DNA of 6,733 bases from Clostridia bacterium. Its GTDB lineage: Bacteria; Bacillota; Clostridia; Christensenellales; UBA1242. The notes under the pieces are model-generated. The model was not told where the DNA came from. It worked only from the letters and a program-made list of their open reading frames with translations, and searched no databases. The stretch covers positions 1 through 6,733 of the forward strand of contig JAFULP010000088.1 of the NCBI GenBank assembly GCA_017473285.1, read 5' to 3'. Position 1 is the first letter of the stretch. Each line of letters opens with the position of its first letter. The translations under genes and the position numbers were made by a program. Positions 6,018-6,733 of the stretch are shown one piece after another.

Positions 6018-6701
6018 ATGTATATTATCACTATAGATGGCACTGCATCGTCAGGCAAGTCAACTATTGCTAAATTTGTGGCAGACAAATTAAATATTGC
6101 GCATATAAATTCGGGTGAAGCGTATCGTGCAATTGCCTACTTTATGCTAAGTAAAGGCATAAGTCCTGATGATAGCCAAAGCATTAAAAATGCACTTGAG
6201 CAAAATTCATTTAAAATGTTGTATAATAACGGCGCTCAAACATTGCTAGTTAATGGTGAAGATGTTACAAAACATTTGCACACCAATCAAATCAATGCAG
6301 TGGTATCGCAATATGCACAAAATCCGCAAGTAATCCACAAGGCCAGTGATATGGCAAGAGATGTAAGCAAAAGTATGTCAGTTGTGATGGAAGGCAGAAA
6401 TTTAGGAAGTTTCTGCTTTCCAGAAGCAAAGTATAAATTTTTTGTAGATTGTGATGCTAAGGAGCGTGCTAATAGACGATTTAAGGAAATGCAACAAAAG
6501 GGAGTGGATGTTGATTTTGATACAATATATCAACAAACTCTTGAGCGGGATAAGTTAGATCGCACAAGGGAAGTTGCGCCATTAGTTGTGCCTAAAAATG
6601 CAATTGTGCTAGATTCAACTACCCAAACCGCCGAACAAGTTGCACAAAAAATAGTGAATGTTGTACTAGATAACGAAAATAAAGCCTATATTAATATGTA
6701 G
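6018..6701 (+). CDS. cmk: (d)CMP kinase family protein, divergent substrate pocket
   Basis: The 227-aa product has the length and layout of bacterial cytidylate kinase, which phosphorylates CMP/dCMP with ATP in the cytoplasm. The P-loop is GTASSGKS (8-15). Next come the NMP-binding motif NSGEAYR (31-37), the EGRNLGS motif (125-131), the LID-region arginines R150, R153 and R154, and RDKLDRTREVAPL (177-189) with R177, D181 and R184. Against E. coli Cmk as I recall it, with a constant offset of 4, these positions differ: D35 is N31, R92 is H88, R110 is I106, D129 is E125 and D132 is N128. S36, R41, S101, R131, R181, D185 and R188 are kept. It may be a slightly drifted CMP kinase or a paralogue with altered specificity. 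ATG 6018 follows AAGGA (6006-6010) at 7-base spacing. It lies 27 bases after the large gene's last stop, probably in the same transcript. Confidence 0.85.
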   Translation: MYIITIDGTASSGKSTIAKFVADKLNIAHINSGEAYRAIAYFMLSKGISPDDSQSIKNALEQNSFKMLYNNGAQTLLVNGEDVTKHLHTNQINAVVSQYAQNPQVIHKASDMARDVSKSMSVVMEGRNLGSFCFPEAKYKFFVDCDAKERANRRFKEMQQKGVDVDFDTIYQQTLERDKLDRTREVAPLVVPKNAIVLDSTTQTAEQVAQKIVNVVLDNENKAYINM

Positions 6702-6710
6702 GCTTTTTTT
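6681..6710 (+). terminator. Intrinsic terminator overlapping the kinase stop codon
   Basis: AAAGCCTA (6681-6688) pairs with TAGGCTTT (6699-6706) around a 10-base AT loop, and T residues run to 6710. The left arm encodes the kinase's last residues and the TAG stop (6699-6701) lies in the right arm, so the gene runs straight into its terminator. It ends the transcript that starts near 2273. Confidence 0.8.
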
Positions 6711-6733
6711 GTATATATTCAAAAATTTAATCA

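Overview
This is an AT-rich window with low-GC Gram-positive character. SD sequences are AAGGAG-like, sigma-A-type promoter boxes are present, stop codons are mostly TAA, and hairpin/U-run terminators occur. Gene content (a membrane-anchored SPOR-like protein, a large surface protein with repeated beta-sandwich modules, half-size TauE/SafE proteins) suggests an uncultured Clostridia/Christensenellales-type gut Firmicute. That placement is inference from composition and gene style, not from a marker gene.

Layout. Bases 1-233 are intergenic and hold an unusually GC-rich, internally repetitive stretch (about 67-147) and a TATAAT box. A plus-strand gene (234-1010) encodes a one-TM protein with a SPOR-like extracellular domain and ends at a bidirectional terminator (1010-1036). 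Facing it is a minus-strand cluster. In transcription order this is a half-size TauE/SafE permease (2205-1843), a second half-size TauE/SafE permease (1720-1334) and a 69-aa XRE-type DNA-binding protein (1249-1040). The two permeases are probably partners in one transporter. A divergent promoter region (2206-2307) holds a strong plus-strand promoter, a perfectly palindromic -10 region readable on both strands, and a TGTAC-N5-GTACA inverted repeat.

The right half is dominated by one very large gene, 2308-5990. It encodes a secreted, single-pass membrane protein: signal peptide, four tandem jelly-roll (CBM-like) modules outside the cell, an acidic linker, a TM helix, then a long charged coiled coil in the cytoplasm. 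As sequenced it is broken twice. A -1 frame change lies near 4656-4680, in the middle of the fourth module. An in-frame TAA lies at 5844-5846, after which the same frame continues for 47 codons to a tandem TAATAA. The gene is therefore a recent pseudogene, or the sequence contains errors. A (d)CMP-kinase family gene follows after 27 bases (6018-6701), probably in the same transcript, and ends in a terminator whose stem includes its stop codon. This kinase has a normal P-loop but several substitutions at positions that normally hold the nucleotide monophosphate.

No CRISPR array, insertion sequence, tRNA or rRNA was seen. No complete new system is evident. The best leads are the wall-to-cytoplasm architecture of the large protein with its two lesions, and the altered substrate pocket of the kinase.
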